Source: Filosporella fistucella (Eukaryota; Ascomycota; Leotiomycetes; Helotiales). From it: a DNA stretch of 64,000 nt. The notes below the pieces were generated by a model, which was given only the letters and a program-made list of their open reading frames with translations, was not told the origin of the DNA and did not search any database. The stretch spans positions 1,054,001 through 1,118,000 of the forward strand of contig JAQJZZ010000004.1 in the NCBI GenBank assembly GCA_030077755.1, in the 5' to 3' direction. Made by a program: the position numbers and the translations under genes. Of this stretch, positions 33,943 to 47,112 are shown piece by piece (the first letter of the stretch is position 1; the number at the start of each line of letters is the position of its first letter).

Positions 33943-35203
33943 GATTTTCGCTGTGGGTGGGGATGTATGGGAGTGGTAACTTGGGAGTTTTGTTTGATGC
34001 TTGATTAGTTTTTGCGAGAGTGCGAAGTTCACTTAAGAGAGATGAATCACGAAGAAAAGAGATTGAGAAATGGTGCGATTGATCAAAAGCAAAATAACCC
34101 CTCTCCATTCACCCTCTGCCAGCTCTCTGCCAAGACTGACGTCAATTGGGGATTGGGCAAGATACGGTAGGTACGGCAGATGGTACTTGCTCGGAAGGGA
34201 ATCCGACCAAGGAATGAATGTCTCTCTCTCTTTTCGCTTCCCACCTCATGCTTGTCGAGCTGAGCTGAGCTGAGCTGAAGGGGGCGGGGGTGGAAGAGGT
34301 GGATGTACTAAGTACTATGTACAGTAGATGTGGATGTGGAGGTGTCATCCGTTTGCCAAGAGAATTGAAGCTGGTTTCTGATGGACCGACCTCGTTAGCT
34401 TCTCGCTGGTACAGTATTCACTTACATACCCTTACCTACTTACTTTGCTACAGTACAATGCTGCTGAAACAAGAAGGTGGGGCAACATCTGGAAGCTTGG
34501 CAACGCGGGGTGAAGATGACGGGAGGATCAAGAGAAGAGATCTGAGGTGGCACGTGCTATCAGCAGATTCAAGGACGGGAAAGGAAATTTGGTATAGTAC
34601 AGTATGGAATCATTTTAGAAATGGAAGAAGGAACTTTGTCTAAATCCTGCAATTAACAGGCCAACACACTATTTTTATTTGGATGTACAGTGCTTGTACT
34701 TGTACTTTCTCACAAGAGACAATGGTTTTGATCATTTCAAAAGCTTAGCATCCCAAATACAGGCAGATGTAAGTATGCCAGAGCTGTGAAGGATGAAGAT
34801 GTAAATTAAGGAACAAAATACTGATGGATGAACTAAATCAGTCAAATATGCAAGTACGATTCTGATCAGTCTAGATAAGTCATCACGCAAATCACTGCTT
34901 AGACTGCTACAAGCGCTCACTGGTACTCTTCGAGTAATCCCCAGCTTTGTTTCTGTTTCTCAGCGAAGATCCTTCCATACTTCTGGAATTAGGGATACAC
35001 ATGCTTTTGATTCGAAAATTCTGTGTACGATTGAAGGCTATGCTTTCGTGTCTCATACTTAATTCACACATGACGGCACAGAACACATCATACCACGCTT
35101 CTGTAGCATATATTTGCATCTTTTGGCATTCGAAGATCTAATAGACACATCAAGAGCTATTCAGAAGCAAACCACCCTCCCATTTCTATCACCGAAGCAC
35201 ACT
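33943..35203. other. Intergenic, no gene seen
   Basis: 1.26 kb. Contains a four-copy gagct pentamer repeat at about 34256-34277. No protein or RNA gene recognised. Confidence 0.45.
34256..34277. repeat. Short tandem repeat (GAGCT)4
   Basis: Four near-perfect copies of the pentamer gagct. A microsatellite in the upstream region of the Gln/Asn-rich protein gene. Confidence 0.6.
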
Positions 35204-36232
<1,029 letters not shown>

Positions 36233-36882
36233 ATGGTCAAGAAACGCGCATCCAAGTACGATAACACCCTCCTTTTGGATCTCCAGGGCTCCTTTAATAC
36301 CCACCAGCAACAAGGTCCAGCCGGCTAACATCTTCCAGCGGTCGTAACAAGAAGGGCCGCGGCCACGTCAAGCCGATCAGATGCTCCAACTGTTCGCGCT
36401 GTACGCCAAAAGATAAGGCAATAAAGAGATTTACCATCAGAAACATGGTCGAATCTGCAGCTATTCGTATTTACCCCTTTTCCTGGCGTCGTAGTAGAGG
36501 TGTGGTTGGGTTTGGAGCTGACTTTGTTCCGCAGGTGATATCTCGGATGCCTCCGTGTTCCCCGAATACACCGTTCCCAAGATGTACCTCAAGTTGCAGT
36601 ACTGCGTCTCTTGCGCTATCCACGGCAAGATCGTTCGGTACGTTAAGCACTGAGATGAACCTTGGTCGAACTTCCAATACAAAAAGACCACCAGGACTGA
36701 CAAATTTTTACAGTGTTCGCTCCCGTGAAGGACGTCGTAACCGTGCACCACCTCCACGTGGTAATTTTTGCATACCCTTTTACTTCGATACTTCTGCTAA
36801 CCCGGTTTCCGCAGTCCGTTACAACAAGGACGGAAAGAAGGTCAACCCCAACCAGGCCGCTGCCAAGACAACTCAAGCATAA
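36233..36882 (+). CDS. RPS26: 40S ribosomal protein S26
   Basis: Five exons: 36233-36255, 36339-36466, 36535-36637, 36714-36760 and 36815-36882, giving 122 residues. The protein starts [20 protein letters not shown]. The zinc-binding cysteines lie in RCSNCSRC and CVSCAIH, followed by [19 protein letters not shown]. The C-terminus is the basic, Ala/Gln-rich eS26 tail. S26 sits at the mRNA exit channel of the small subunit. The first exon has only 23 nt and four introns fall in 650 bp, typical of fungal ribosomal protein genes. Confidence 0.96.
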
Positions 36883-37509
36883 GGAATTATGGAAGGACAG
36901 GCGTAAATTGCATGGGAACTGGGATTTACTTGATCAGAGCTAGACTTCAACAAATGGATCAGCTTGGCAATTAATGACAGAATCAAGATCTCTTCCTCAA
37001 AAGTGACACCTAAATCTGATACTTGGTCTGTTTTTCATTCTAGGGACAGCTGGGATATTGTAAGAGCCTTGCTGAGGGGTTCAGCATGCCATTCAACCCA
37101 CGCTGCGGTTGTGAATGCCGCTCTAGGCGCTGCCCCTTGTGTGATTCGGATTTAAGATGGTCACCAGTTTGGAAGGAGGAGAAATATTGACCCTTCCAGG
37201 GCATCACAAGTTCATCCTGAATGGAATTGATATATGACGATATCTATAAAAATTATAACCTCTTCACTAAAAAACAGGTTTCTTCAAGGAAATAATTGGT
37301 TTTTATTCTTCAAGTGTGTCTTAGACCCTCATTTATCACAGGAATGGATGGGAAGCAGATCTCTTGACAAGGCAAATGTTCTCTGTCAAGTCGGGAGCCT
37401 GTGGTGCACTGGCAGAAGACGTATTTTGGGGCAGGGTTATTTATATGTGTCATAAAGCAAACATTTCACATTTTCCTGAACCATTCTCAGCGCCATATCG
37501 CCACTTGAT
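36883..37509. other. Convergent 3' region
   Basis: About 630 bp between the ends of the S26 and COG3 genes. No coding frame or RNA gene supported. Confidence 0.45.
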
Positions 37510-40020
37510 CTATTCATTGGCCTGAATCATCTTCCACAACGCAGCTCTCGTAGTCTCGTCGTCAAACACCTTATTCAGCAGAGCCTCCAACTCCCTTTCC
37601 ACCGCCTCTCTTTTCTGAGAATCTTTATCCGCCAACCTCGACTGCCATGTCTTCGTAAAGCCAGTAACTTGCTGCACTAAAACTTTCTCCAGATCTTTCC
37701 TCGCATCCAATACACGGTCAATAACCGCTGGGAGCAATCTACCCCTGGCAAGAGGCGAAATATATGCCAGTGGGTTCAAGATTTGCTTGCGATCTTGAAG
37801 CTCTTTGATAGTCTCCCAGATAGGAGAGAAGTCGAATTCAGCTGATTGTCGGACAACATCCGGAATCTCTTGGGTCATGAACAAGTTTTCAATGAGCATC
37901 ATGTTTTTGATCAGAAATAATTGTGCATCCATCATTCCCGACGTGCGTTTGATGGTGGTAGCTGCCTTCTGTAGTGATTCGGTGACCTGGTGAACAATCT
38001 CGTAAAGTACATCACTACTTCGCTATAAGGGAGTCAGTACTAGCTTTGAGTAACAAATAGGGTCTCACAACTCACAGGTCTGTCAAATATACCCTCATTG
38101 TACATCCCCAATAAACTAATGGCGGTCTTCACCGTAGGGAATGTATTAGACACTAATGGCATGTTAACATCCTGTACAGCAGGCTTTTCTCCATCACTAG
38201 GAGCGACTGCTTTTTTCCTCTCGCCAGTGAGTGGTGCTGCATTGACTGAAATCCTAAGATCTTCTTGGGATGGTTTGAACAACTCAATCTCGCTTGCAGC
38301 TTTCAGGAACAAAGTATCCAGTAGCTTCCACAAGAATTTGCTCAAGAAAGCTTGAGCGATTGACCAACGACCATCTTGTGAACGGTCCATATCCATATCA
38401 TTGTCAACAGATGTCATATACATCGTCTCTAGCCAATTGACCAGACCACAAACACGTTGCAAGTCACCGTTACTTAGATATGGCAACAAGAAATTGTACA
38501 GTGGCTCTAGATGAGACAGAATAACGTTCTCAAGCTTGCCGGCGTAATTTGTACTTTTGTTCCATGCCTCAAGCGGTTGATAATCTGCCAGAAGAGGACC
38601 GTTGTGAAAGTACCTAGTCACCAAGTTTTGCTCGTTGTGGCAAATATCTAGGACGTGTTGAATACAGAGTCGAGCAAATGATTCGAAGTCAGTATCCGGC
38701 TTCTCGCTTCCTGAGTACTTCTTCAAATTCTTGGATACTAATCCAGCTGCAGGTTCACGATTTTTTATGTAAGCCTCAACGAGCTGATTGTAAACCTCGT
38801 GGTATCGATGAGTGTAAGGACGGTTGGCCTTATTGTCGCCGTACTGACCGAAGGCAAATTCTGGCATGGTCAAGAGAGACTGTACCTGTAGACCGAGATT
38901 CGCATGGACAGTCTCATACTTTCCATAAAGCAGGACATATTCAGCTGTCTCGGTGTGTTCTTTAGATCGAAGCTCCTTTGTCACTTCCTCTGTCGCCTCG
39001 CGAAGTGCAGTAGAGAATACAATCTGGACCAGATTAAGTGCTCTGTCTAAGAGTGAGAGATATCGTGTCTTGTACACAGTAGAATCACGATAATTTGGCT
39101 ATCGAGGTCAGCCTTGATCAATGGAAGGGTGTTCTTAAACTTGAAGATGTACTGGTTGGGATAGGGTAGAATTAGACTTACATGACTCTCCATAAAGTCT
39201 ATACATGTGTTCAGGTTGAGGAGCATGTCTAAGAAATCATCACTCTTGACAAGCCTTCCAGCACCAGGAGCATTGAGACGTCTTGTCAGTGGCTCAAGGT
39301 AGGCGTAGTACTGTAGATCTGTGCCAACTTCATCGGCGAGTGTCCGAAGGCGTTTCTGCTCTGCAAGGAGATCTTCACACTGGCTCTGGAAGGCAGTAGT
39401 CTCCAATTCCACAGATTTAAATGACTCTGAAAGAGTAGCTAGTAGATCTAGCGCTGCGGTAGTATCGCTCAGCAAGGAATCGAGATGTCTTTCGGACAAT
39501 GTTAATTGGTCCTGATACAATCTCAAATATCTGTCAGTATGGTTTGCAATAGCTAAATTGTGAGTAGTGTTGCTTACTGGTATTCCGCATGACATTCATC
39601 CAGAAAAGCGCCTTCAAACTCTTCAAAAAGATATGCCGGATTGTCTCGATTTCGAACCTGTTTCAGGGGTTCTAGGGTATCTCTCGGCACTTTCGCATTG
39701 GATTCTTTGCTGAGATAATCTATGGCAACTTCGTAGAAATCACTGTAGGATTTGGCTCTCCTTGCCAATGTAGCCTCAGGGGGTCCTTTAGAAACATTTC
39801 CAGCCTCGAAAAGTCCCATAATCGAGTCTGGCGGGTGGATACCTTCGTCATTTCCCTATCGTATAATATCAGTGAATTATTCGGTGATACGGTTTTGAAG
39901 GCTGACATTTGTCTGTTTCAATAACGATTCTGTGCGATGCTGGGTTTCGTTCTTAATAGCTGTCGCGACTTTCTTGGCCCGACTTTCCGGCACATAATTG
40001 TACCAAGAATCGTCATACAT
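37510..40020 (-). CDS. COG3: Conserved oligomeric Golgi complex subunit 3
   Basis: Five exons on the minus strand: 40020-39907, 39855-39578, 39521-39182, 39098-38076 and 38022-37510, giving 755 residues. The N-terminus reads MYDDSWYNYVPESRAKK. The Sec34-type region is unmistakable: RAKSYSDFYEVAIDYL, then coiled coil through TFQ-like heptads and YYAYLEPLTRRLNAPGAGR. Exon 4 starts PNYRDSTVYKTRYLSLLDRA. Cog3 is in lobe A of the COG tether, which captures vesicles returning enzymes within the Golgi. Introns are 51, 56, 83 and 53 nt. The 83-nt intron (39099-39181) is open in one frame, so an unspliced reading would insert wrong residues. Confidence 0.93.
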
Positions 40021-40346
40021 ATTTTCAGGCCGAGGGTGTGTAGCGTGAATGAGATGAGGCTGAAGGAAATTAGACAGCCTTTGAGATTTGGCATGGTGAA
40101 GTGTCGAGATTAAAGGTAAGGCTGGTTAATGCGGCCACCGTACTCCCTGCCGACGACCAGGGGAAGGTCTCAAGGCAAGCCTCAAATCAGAATATCATGC
40201 GTCATGGAAAGGCGAGGCTGAAGAATCAATTTTATTTTGCCCACAGCACGACAAGGAATACAATTTCATATCTCTATGCCCATTCTCTGCAACAACATTC
40301 AAATGGACTAAGCCCTCATTTTGTCATCGATTACCAACGCTTCAGT
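40021..40346. other. Divergent upstream region
   Basis: 326 bp between the COG3 and Fmp25-like start codons. The Fmp25-like frame is open through part of it back to a GTG at 40101, but without an ATG before 40347. Confidence 0.45.
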
Positions 40347-42119
40347 ATGCTGTCCTCCCGCATCACACCTCGATTGTTTAATGTTGTACACCATGCCACT
40401 GTCAAGTTCCCAAAACACCTCCAAACGATCCAAACAAGATGTTTCCAGCGTCAAGCTCGATCGCGAGTTGCCATTGCCAATATGATAGGGCCAAGCGGCC
40501 GTGTAGCTGGCCTGCTATTTTCTTTAACTATTGGAGGAGGCTTTCTCTATGCTCTTGGGTATCCCCAAACTCTTCATGCAGAAGCAATTCCTGCTCCGGT
40601 GGAAGTAAAGTTTGAAGAACCACGACAAAAGGCAACGTCAAGAGAAGAGAACCGAGATTTAATCAGCTCCCAACATCTGCAAGTTAAAAAGAGCTGGGAG
40701 AACCCAGGTGTTTATGCATGGGGATCAAACAGTGGAAAAGTAGTAGCCCCGGACTCAGAGGACCCATTTATCAAAACCCCGCGACGGATAGCATATTTCG
40801 ATGGAAAAATAATTCGGGATATCAAATTAGATCGGAATTTTGGAGCAGCAATCACGTCCGAAGGTGATCTACTTCAATGGGGTACAGGGTTCTCACCCAC
40901 CAACACAGGACCAATACCTACAGTTCGTGGCAAGGACTTCATCAAGCTGTCGATATCGAAAGATAGAGTGATTGCTCTATCGTCTAATGGGCAAGTTTAT
41001 TCGATTCCGGCCTCTCAAGAAGATCAGATCTCCGGCCGCAAACTGATGGAAAGCACCTGGTTTCCGTTCTGGAAAAGCAGGGCAAGTGTTAGTTACCGTA
41101 CAATACATCCTACGATTGATATGGCTTGGGGAGAGAAGGTCTCCGATATCAGCAGCGGTCTTGAGCACTGTCTTATGTTGACTTCCACTGGTCGATTGTT
41201 CTCTGCTGCATCTGGAACAGAAGATTTTCCGTCTAAGGGGCAGCTTGGCATCCCAGGCTTAACTTGGTCCACCAAGCCAGCTGGCCCCTACGATCAACCG
41301 CATGAGATATCAACTTTGAGGGGCTTTGAAATCACTAAGATTGCTGCAGGAGATTTTCACTCTCTTGCTGTAGACACGGAAGGTCGAGTTTTTGCATTTG
41401 GCGATAATTCATTGGGCCAATTGGGATTCGAAGCAACTCCCGAATCGCCGGCGATTGATGCCCCATCACTTCTGCCAATCGATAAATTGTATAAAGGTTC
41501 CAATTTACGGCCAAGAGTCACAGGCGTTGCTGCCGGTGGTGTTAATAGTTTCTTCACAGTTGATGCAACCCGGATAGCTGGTCAGGGAGAGGATGATCCT
41601 CGAGGATTGGGAAAAATTACTGCGGATACCTGGTCGTGTGGTCAAGGAATCTGGGGATGCCTTGGAAATGGCAGATGGACACATGTTCAAGGCATTCCTA
41701 GCAAAATCAAGGCTCTTTCAGGTCTATTCGAGTACGACGAGAAGACAAATACCGTGGTTCCGATCCGGCTAGCACATTTCAGTGTTGGTCAAACACACAT
41801 GGCGGCTGTCATGAACAATATCGTTCATATTGGAGCCTCTGACCACAGCTCGGAGAATGATACAAACTGGGGGGCTGATGTCCTCTGGTGGGGTGGCAAC
41901 GAGTTCTATCAGTTAGGCACAGGGAAGAGGAACAACGTCAACAATCCAGTGTATATTGCTCCTCTCGATGTTGAGGCAGACAAGGAGAAGAGCCGGAGAG
42001 AGGAGCATAGATTTCAGATCACCCCAAGGAAGAAAATCAAGGTCAATGGAAGAAGCGTTAGTGTAGAGCAGAGAATTGAATGCGGGCGAGGAGTCACTGC
42101 TGTTTTTTCTGGGTCTTGA
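40347..42119 (+). CDS. FMP25: Fmp25-like mitochondrial RCC1-repeat protein
   Basis: Single exon, 590 residues from the ATG at 40347. The first ~60 residues are rich in Arg, Ser and His and lack acids, a mitochondrial presequence. One membrane helix follows (VAGLLFSLTIGGGFLYALGY). The rest is an RCC1-type beta-propeller with repeats such as VYAWGSNSG, GDLLQWGTGFSP, FHSLAVDTEGRVFAFGDNSLGQLG and DVLWWGGNEFYQLGTG. Yeast Fmp25 is an inner-membrane protein needed for assembly of respiratory complex III. The upstream frame is open but has no ATG, and the presequence-like start at 40347 is preferred. Confidence 0.88.
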   Translation: MLSSRITPRLFNVVHHATVKFPKHLQTIQTRCFQRQARSRVAIANMIGPSGRVAGLLFSLTIGGGFLYALGYPQTLHAEAIPAPVEVKFEEPRQKATSREENRDLISSQHLQVKKSWENPGVYAWGSNSGKVVAPDSEDPFIKTPRRIAYFDGKIIRDIKLDRNFGAAITSEGDLLQWGTGFSPTNTGPIPTVRGKDFIKLSISKDRVIALSSNGQVYSIPASQEDQISGRKLMESTWFPFWKSRASVSYRTIHPTIDMAWGEKVSDISSGLEHCLMLTSTGRLFSAASGTEDFPSKGQLGIPGLTWSTKPAGPYDQPHEISTLRGFEITKIAAGDFHSLAVDTEGRVFAFGDNSLGQLGFEATPESPAIDAPSLLPIDKLYKGSNLRPRVTGVAAGGVNSFFTVDATRIAGQGEDDPRGLGKITADTWSCGQGIWGCLGNGRWTHVQGIPSKIKALSGLFEYDEKTNTVVPIRLAHFSVGQTHMAAVMNNIVHIGASDHSSENDTNWGADVLWWGGNEFYQLGTGKRNNVNNPVYIAPLDVEADKEKSRREEHRFQITPRKKIKVNGRSVSVEQRIECGRGVTAVFSGS

Positions 42120-42658
42120 TTCGTTGTGAAACGGCGGTTTCGGAGCAATACTTTGATGATGTATATATTATATTGAAGCGGCGGCTTTTATGCCATGTAC
42201 TTCTTGACACCCCACTACGGTGTAGACAGCGAGCTTACGGAGACAGGATTCCTAGCCTGGAGAAAACATTCCACATAGCTGGTTCCATTGACAAGTAGGA
42301 TGAAGACTCACTTAGAAAGAGACCTCATAGTAGACTTCACGAAACCTTTCACACTCGGTGAACCAGAGACATGCCTATCTACCTATTTCAGTAATACGCT
42401 GGACAGTAGAAGTACTCATGCCGCCCTAGCAGGTACAATGGCACTGAGCAGCTGGAAGCCAAGCATTTGGCCGGTCATGTGACAACCCGTTTTGATCACA
42501 ACCGAACGCGTTTCCCAAGTCAAGGAGCTTACTTTCGAATCGTGCATTCCAGCAATTGCCCGATTTCACATGATGGTGCATCGCCCTTAGTCAATGGTCT
42601 GATGGAGCCGAAAAGCAAATTCATTTGATTATACCGAGTCCCCCAAAGAGTAGGGACA
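42120..42658. other. Intergenic, no gene seen
   Basis: 540 bp between the Fmp25-like gene and NUP42, with short frames only. It contains the leader of NUP42. Confidence 0.5.
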
Positions 42659-44477
42659 ATGCCTGCGATATGCAGGTTTTATCAGCAAGGCAACTGTCGC
42701 TTTGGTGGTGAATATACCCCTCTCATCTGCTGGACGCTGGCTGAAAGTGAACAGATAGGTGCAAATTTGAGCATCCAAAAAATCCCTTAACACAGCCGAG
42801 TGAAAACCGCTTCAACACTCTCCAGAGACCAGCAAGTCCAGGTTCGAAAGCTACAGATCGAGCAGTTATCAAAGAACTGCCCTGTCCCAAGCATGGCTAA
42901 CAGATACAAAGCACAGTCAGGAGCCCAAGCCCTTCCATACGCGCTTGATAAGGCAGCAATAAAAGTCGATCTCACCTCGGAGAAACCACAATGGATACTG
43001 TCTGCTTACGGTCCCGGCCGAAATGCCCCAGCACAACTGTTTGGAGGTCCCATACGGGAGCAGAGCTTTGAGGAAATGAGGCTTTTACACTACATGGGTC
43101 ATGCGTCTGGAAATCCACAACAAGCTGTATGGTGTACTGCATACATTGTATATGTATATCAGTGCTGACTGTCAATAGGTACAAGAGGCAGAGATCTTAT
43201 TTCAAGGTTCTGAACAGCAGATACAAACAACACTAAATAACATCGACGGAGCCATCCAATTCATCATCAGTGCTGAGAAGGAGCATCCGAATCGCATTGA
43301 TATATGTCACAACAACCAAGCTAGTCTAGCTGGAACCCAATCCAACCCTTTCGGAAAATCTGCGAACTCGAGCAACCCAGTCGGGAATCCTTTTGGTGGA
43401 ATCAATCAAACTCCTTCCCCAGCTTTTGGAGCTCCCAATTCATTAAATGGAGGAGCATTTGGGCAGACACCTGCACTGGGCCAACAGCCAAACCCCTTCG
43501 GGACGCCAGCTCCACCTACTGCTGGTGGTGCGTTTGGACAACCTGCCACCCTTGGCCAAAAACCGAACCTATTTGGAGCTCCCGCCTCAACTGCTTTCGG
43601 GACATCATCCCAACTAGGTGGCGGAGGAGCTTTTGGTCAGCCCGCTACCCTTGGTCAAGAATCAAACCCCTTTGGAGCGACATCCAGAAACAACTCATCC
43701 ACTCCCTTTTCAACATTTGCCAATAAACCTAATCCATTTGCTCAGCAGCAGCAATCTAGTTTGCCATTTGGAGCTTCCTCGCAAAATGCCCAACTAGGTG
43801 GTTTTCCACAGCCCAGCAATCAGAATCTCAATCCTTTCACGGCCGAAAATTTACCTGCGAAATCAAATGCATTCTCTAGTGCCCAGCAACCTGTCTTTGG
43901 TGTGCCATCTCCGGCTAGAAATGCATTTGGTACACAAGCTCAACCGCAAGTTTTAAATCAGCAGCAATCATTTGGGATATCACCGAACGTGTTCGCGAGC
44001 TCCCAAGCACCTCCGCCTACCAATTCTAGTCCCTTCAGTATCCAAAAGATAAACCCGCAACCAAGTGCATTTGGCCAACCAGTTGGAAACGGCCAGACAG
44101 CCATGGGAGGGGCAAGCTTTACTGCTTCTCAACCGGCCGTCAACGGGGTCAGTGGCGCGGCACTCGAGTTCGGGCAACACCCCGATATCAATTCGTACAG
44201 TTCTAGGGGCCCTAATGGGATGCTGACTATGTTTAAGGGGAAGGAAGTGATATACCACGGCGAAATTGCAGGGATTGACAACCAGCAAGGTGTTTGGGAG
44301 AAAATATCCTTTCCCAATGGGCCCCCACCACCTGTACCAGGTACACAAGTTGATGATGCTTTATATGATGACGCAACAATAGCGGCATATGCAAAGGCGT
44401 GGAAAACAGGAGGGCTAGAGCTAGGTAAAATCCCATTGTTAGCTCCGAAAAGAGAGTGGTGCAGGTGGGATTTCTAG
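42659..44477 (+). CDS. NUP42: FG nucleoporin Nup42 (Rip1 type)
   Basis: Four exons: 42659-42707, 42755-42841, 42921-43126 and 43179-44477, giving 546 residues. A CCCH zinc finger opens the protein (C5-x7-C13-x5-C19-x3-H23) and is assembled only after the first 47-nt intron. A conserved block EKPQWILSAYGPGRNAPAQL with GNPQQAVQEAEILF follows. About 250 residues of PFG/AFG/GAFGQ repeats come next, and the C-terminus has VWEKISFPNGPPPP. Nup42 lies on the cytoplasmic side of the pore and helps Gle1 and Dbp5 release exported mRNA. The second intron (42842-42920) is the least certain: its donor is GTTCGA, and a GTTATC donor with another acceptor also keeps the frame. Confidence 0.88.
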
Positions 44478-44776
44478 TTAGAAAGATATTCGGGAACTTC
44501 AATCGTATGGCGTTGGGGTCTGGGAACGGATAATCAAATCCATGACCTCGGCCAATCTCGGAGGGCAATGGATTCATAAGACACACATGAAACCTCTTTT
44601 CGCCAGCTTCCTTGTGGTTGTGAGGGCGTCCCTATTGTTTTACTTTTTGCGCGGTACTATCGAGGTACACAAAGAAAGAACTTGAGCAAATCCGATGAAT
44701 CTCCCGGATGCATTCTGTATTCAGTTGATCTTAAGATCGAGACCTGGCAACCGCATCCTTGAAGTTCTCAGCATGT
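44478..44776. other. Convergent 3' region
   Basis: 300 bp between the ends of NUP42 and the formamidase gene. Nothing further seen. Confidence 0.5.
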
Positions 44777-47112
44777 TTACTTTGCTTTGTACGTCAGTCC
44801 ACCTCCCCAACTGATTTCACTGTTCTTGCCGCCCTGTGTAATCTTGCCCTCCTTGACACCAGTCTCATAAGCGCAGCTACCCATATCAAGCTTCTTTGCG
44901 GGACCCGTCGGCGATATATCAAAGTCGAAGATATCCATTGGGAGTCCTAGTGTCGTGCAAGCGCTGGACGCCGTCAGTGTCTGAATAGAGAGATCTAGTG
45001 TGTAACACAAACTTGGGGATGTCAACAATTCCAGCTACGTGGCCTTGCACTGGTGCACACGAGAGCAGGAGATAAACTTGATAGTCCGAATAGCCAAATC
45101 GTCGTAAGTACTCGATACATCCTTTGTCCTGTGTCAGTGCTTTACATAGGAATATTTTCATAGGGACGTACGAAGTATCGTTTGCCTGTAAGCAACTGTT
45201 ACATCCATATAATGCTTCCCGCTGTCAGCCATTTTTCACAACTCACCCGCACCTAGCATCTCACATACCTGCTTGCCATGCTGATCAACAGAGAACCCTT
45301 CGAAGGTAAGGTAGCGACCAGGTCCATAATGCGGTTCAACGGGCCCCGGAAGGTAAATTGGGCTTTTCATTCCCAAATCGGCAATACCATTCTTCATCAC
45401 TTTGAAGTTGATCGTGATTACACCTGCCATTTCAATAGCGCCACAGAACGAAATCTCTCCATCTCCTTGAGAGAAATGGAGATCCCCTACGCTGAACTTA
45501 GCTCCTTTCACATGAACAGGCAAGTAGACCTTGCTGCCTCGGGAGAGGTTCTTGACTATGCACGACTTAGTCTTGTTATCTTGGAAACACAGAGGGTATA
45601 TTGGACCTACTGTCACAGTTGCCTCCATGTTCTGGACGACCAGGAATTGTACGAGCTCCTTCGCGACCTACCTTCTCCTTAATATCTTCAGGTGCTGACC
45701 CTGCATGAACGTTTTGAGAATTCGGTGGCTGTGCCACAATGCGGTCGAGTTTGTTGGCAGCTATGAGCCAAAATTTCGCTGATTAGTGATGTGTTTTTGG
45801 CAGCCACAGTCATGGAACGACTTCAGGCCCAAATTCTATGAAAGTATCATCGTCTCAAAAGCCACTCACCTATCAATTCTCCTTCGCGTTTATTCCATGT
45901 CTCGAGAACCTGTCCAGAAGTGAGTAGAGTTCTCCGCAAGTTTTATAATTACCAACTTCAGCTGATGGAGCACATCCTAGTATTCCGGGATGAATGAGTC
46001 CCGGAAATTTAACATGAGGGATGTGACGGGAGGTACAATAGATGCCCTCGAAGTCCCAGATTGCTTTGGCACTACAAAATCAGTTAGTTGAATCTAAGCA
46101 CTTCGATCTGCAAAGATCGAGGATTATTTTTTTATGTTCTGAATTTAATGGCTGCTGCCATCCCATATCTGTCAATTGATGACAGGTCAAAGGATAATAG
46201 CCTGATTCTCCGCAGGTAGAGATTTTGTTCGGCCATACAAAGAGAAGTTGGGGTCAAATTGGAATCAATGTCGTGCTGGAGGTTCACCCAGGCGAAGGAT
46301 GTGCTTTCGATTTTCATAATTGCATTCTTTGTTGCCAAATTATGAACTACGAAATCGGTGAGAAAATTGAGTAACGATCTGACTTACGCTGTAGGGTAGA
46401 TTTCGTCCAAGAAACCTCCACCGTTGTTCTTGTCAAAGACACCTGAAAATGTTAACTTTCTCCTTGGATGGATCTATGATCCGACAGGTTGTACAAACCA
46501 GTCTAGTAATGTCAGTTATTATATTCACTCCGTTCTGTGAAGCGGTAACCTACAAATCCCCATGGTGCATCATCCACTGGAAGAAGGGTTAGCAACAGTA
46601 TAGATAGAAGTTATCTGCCAGAGTAACTTGAAGAAGTTTGTTTTTGTGATTACTTGTAAACAAACCTCTCGACGCGATCATGTATGGAAGAAAGGCTCAC
46701 TTGGTTGAACATCCATAATCTCTACCAGTAAAACATCTCCTGGCTCTGCCGTCTCGATTTCAAATGGGCCAGAAAGATAATGAATTCGGGTCAGATCAAC
46801 ATTTTTCATATCATCTGCAGAGTCATTGTTTCCTGTAGACGTTTAAAAAGTGTGTAACTCGAAATACTCAATAGTTGCATACCGATTTGCCCCCCAGTCC
46901 AATCGACCTGTCATAGATTAATATGGCTGCACGGAGCCTCCGCCACCAAGTTCTGAAGGCTCACTTACACATTCAATCTTCACTGTTTCCCCATTTTGGA
47001 TGGAACCAGCAAATGGAATATCGGGGTGCCATCTATTGTGCAATTTCGGTTGCTTCTCCGCTGGAGTCTCCAAGGAAACCTGGCACACGTTACGAATTGC
47101 TGTCTTGCCCAT
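44777..47112 (-). CDS. Formamidase (acetamidase/formamidase family)
   Basis: Thirteen exons join to 437 residues. On the minus strand they are 47112-46969, 46907-46883, 46832-46701, 46576-46554, 46502-46499, 46442-46388, 46071-45957, 45909-45870, 45760-45611, 45555-45269, 45214-45172, 45121-45013 and 44963-44777. Every junction keeps frame. The protein starts MGKTAIRNVCQVSLE and carries LHNRWHPDIPFAGS, VDWTGGQIGNNDSADD, SVGDLHFSQGDGE and GPGRYLTFEGFS, all family hallmarks. It should hydrolyse formamide to formate and ammonia in the cytosol for nitrogen use. The fifth exon is only 4 nt (ACTG) and is needed to complete WGFTGVFDKNNGG. One intron is 316 nt (46072-46387). The upstream frame to 47172 has only a GTG, so the ATG at 47112 is chosen. 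Confidence 0.9.
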
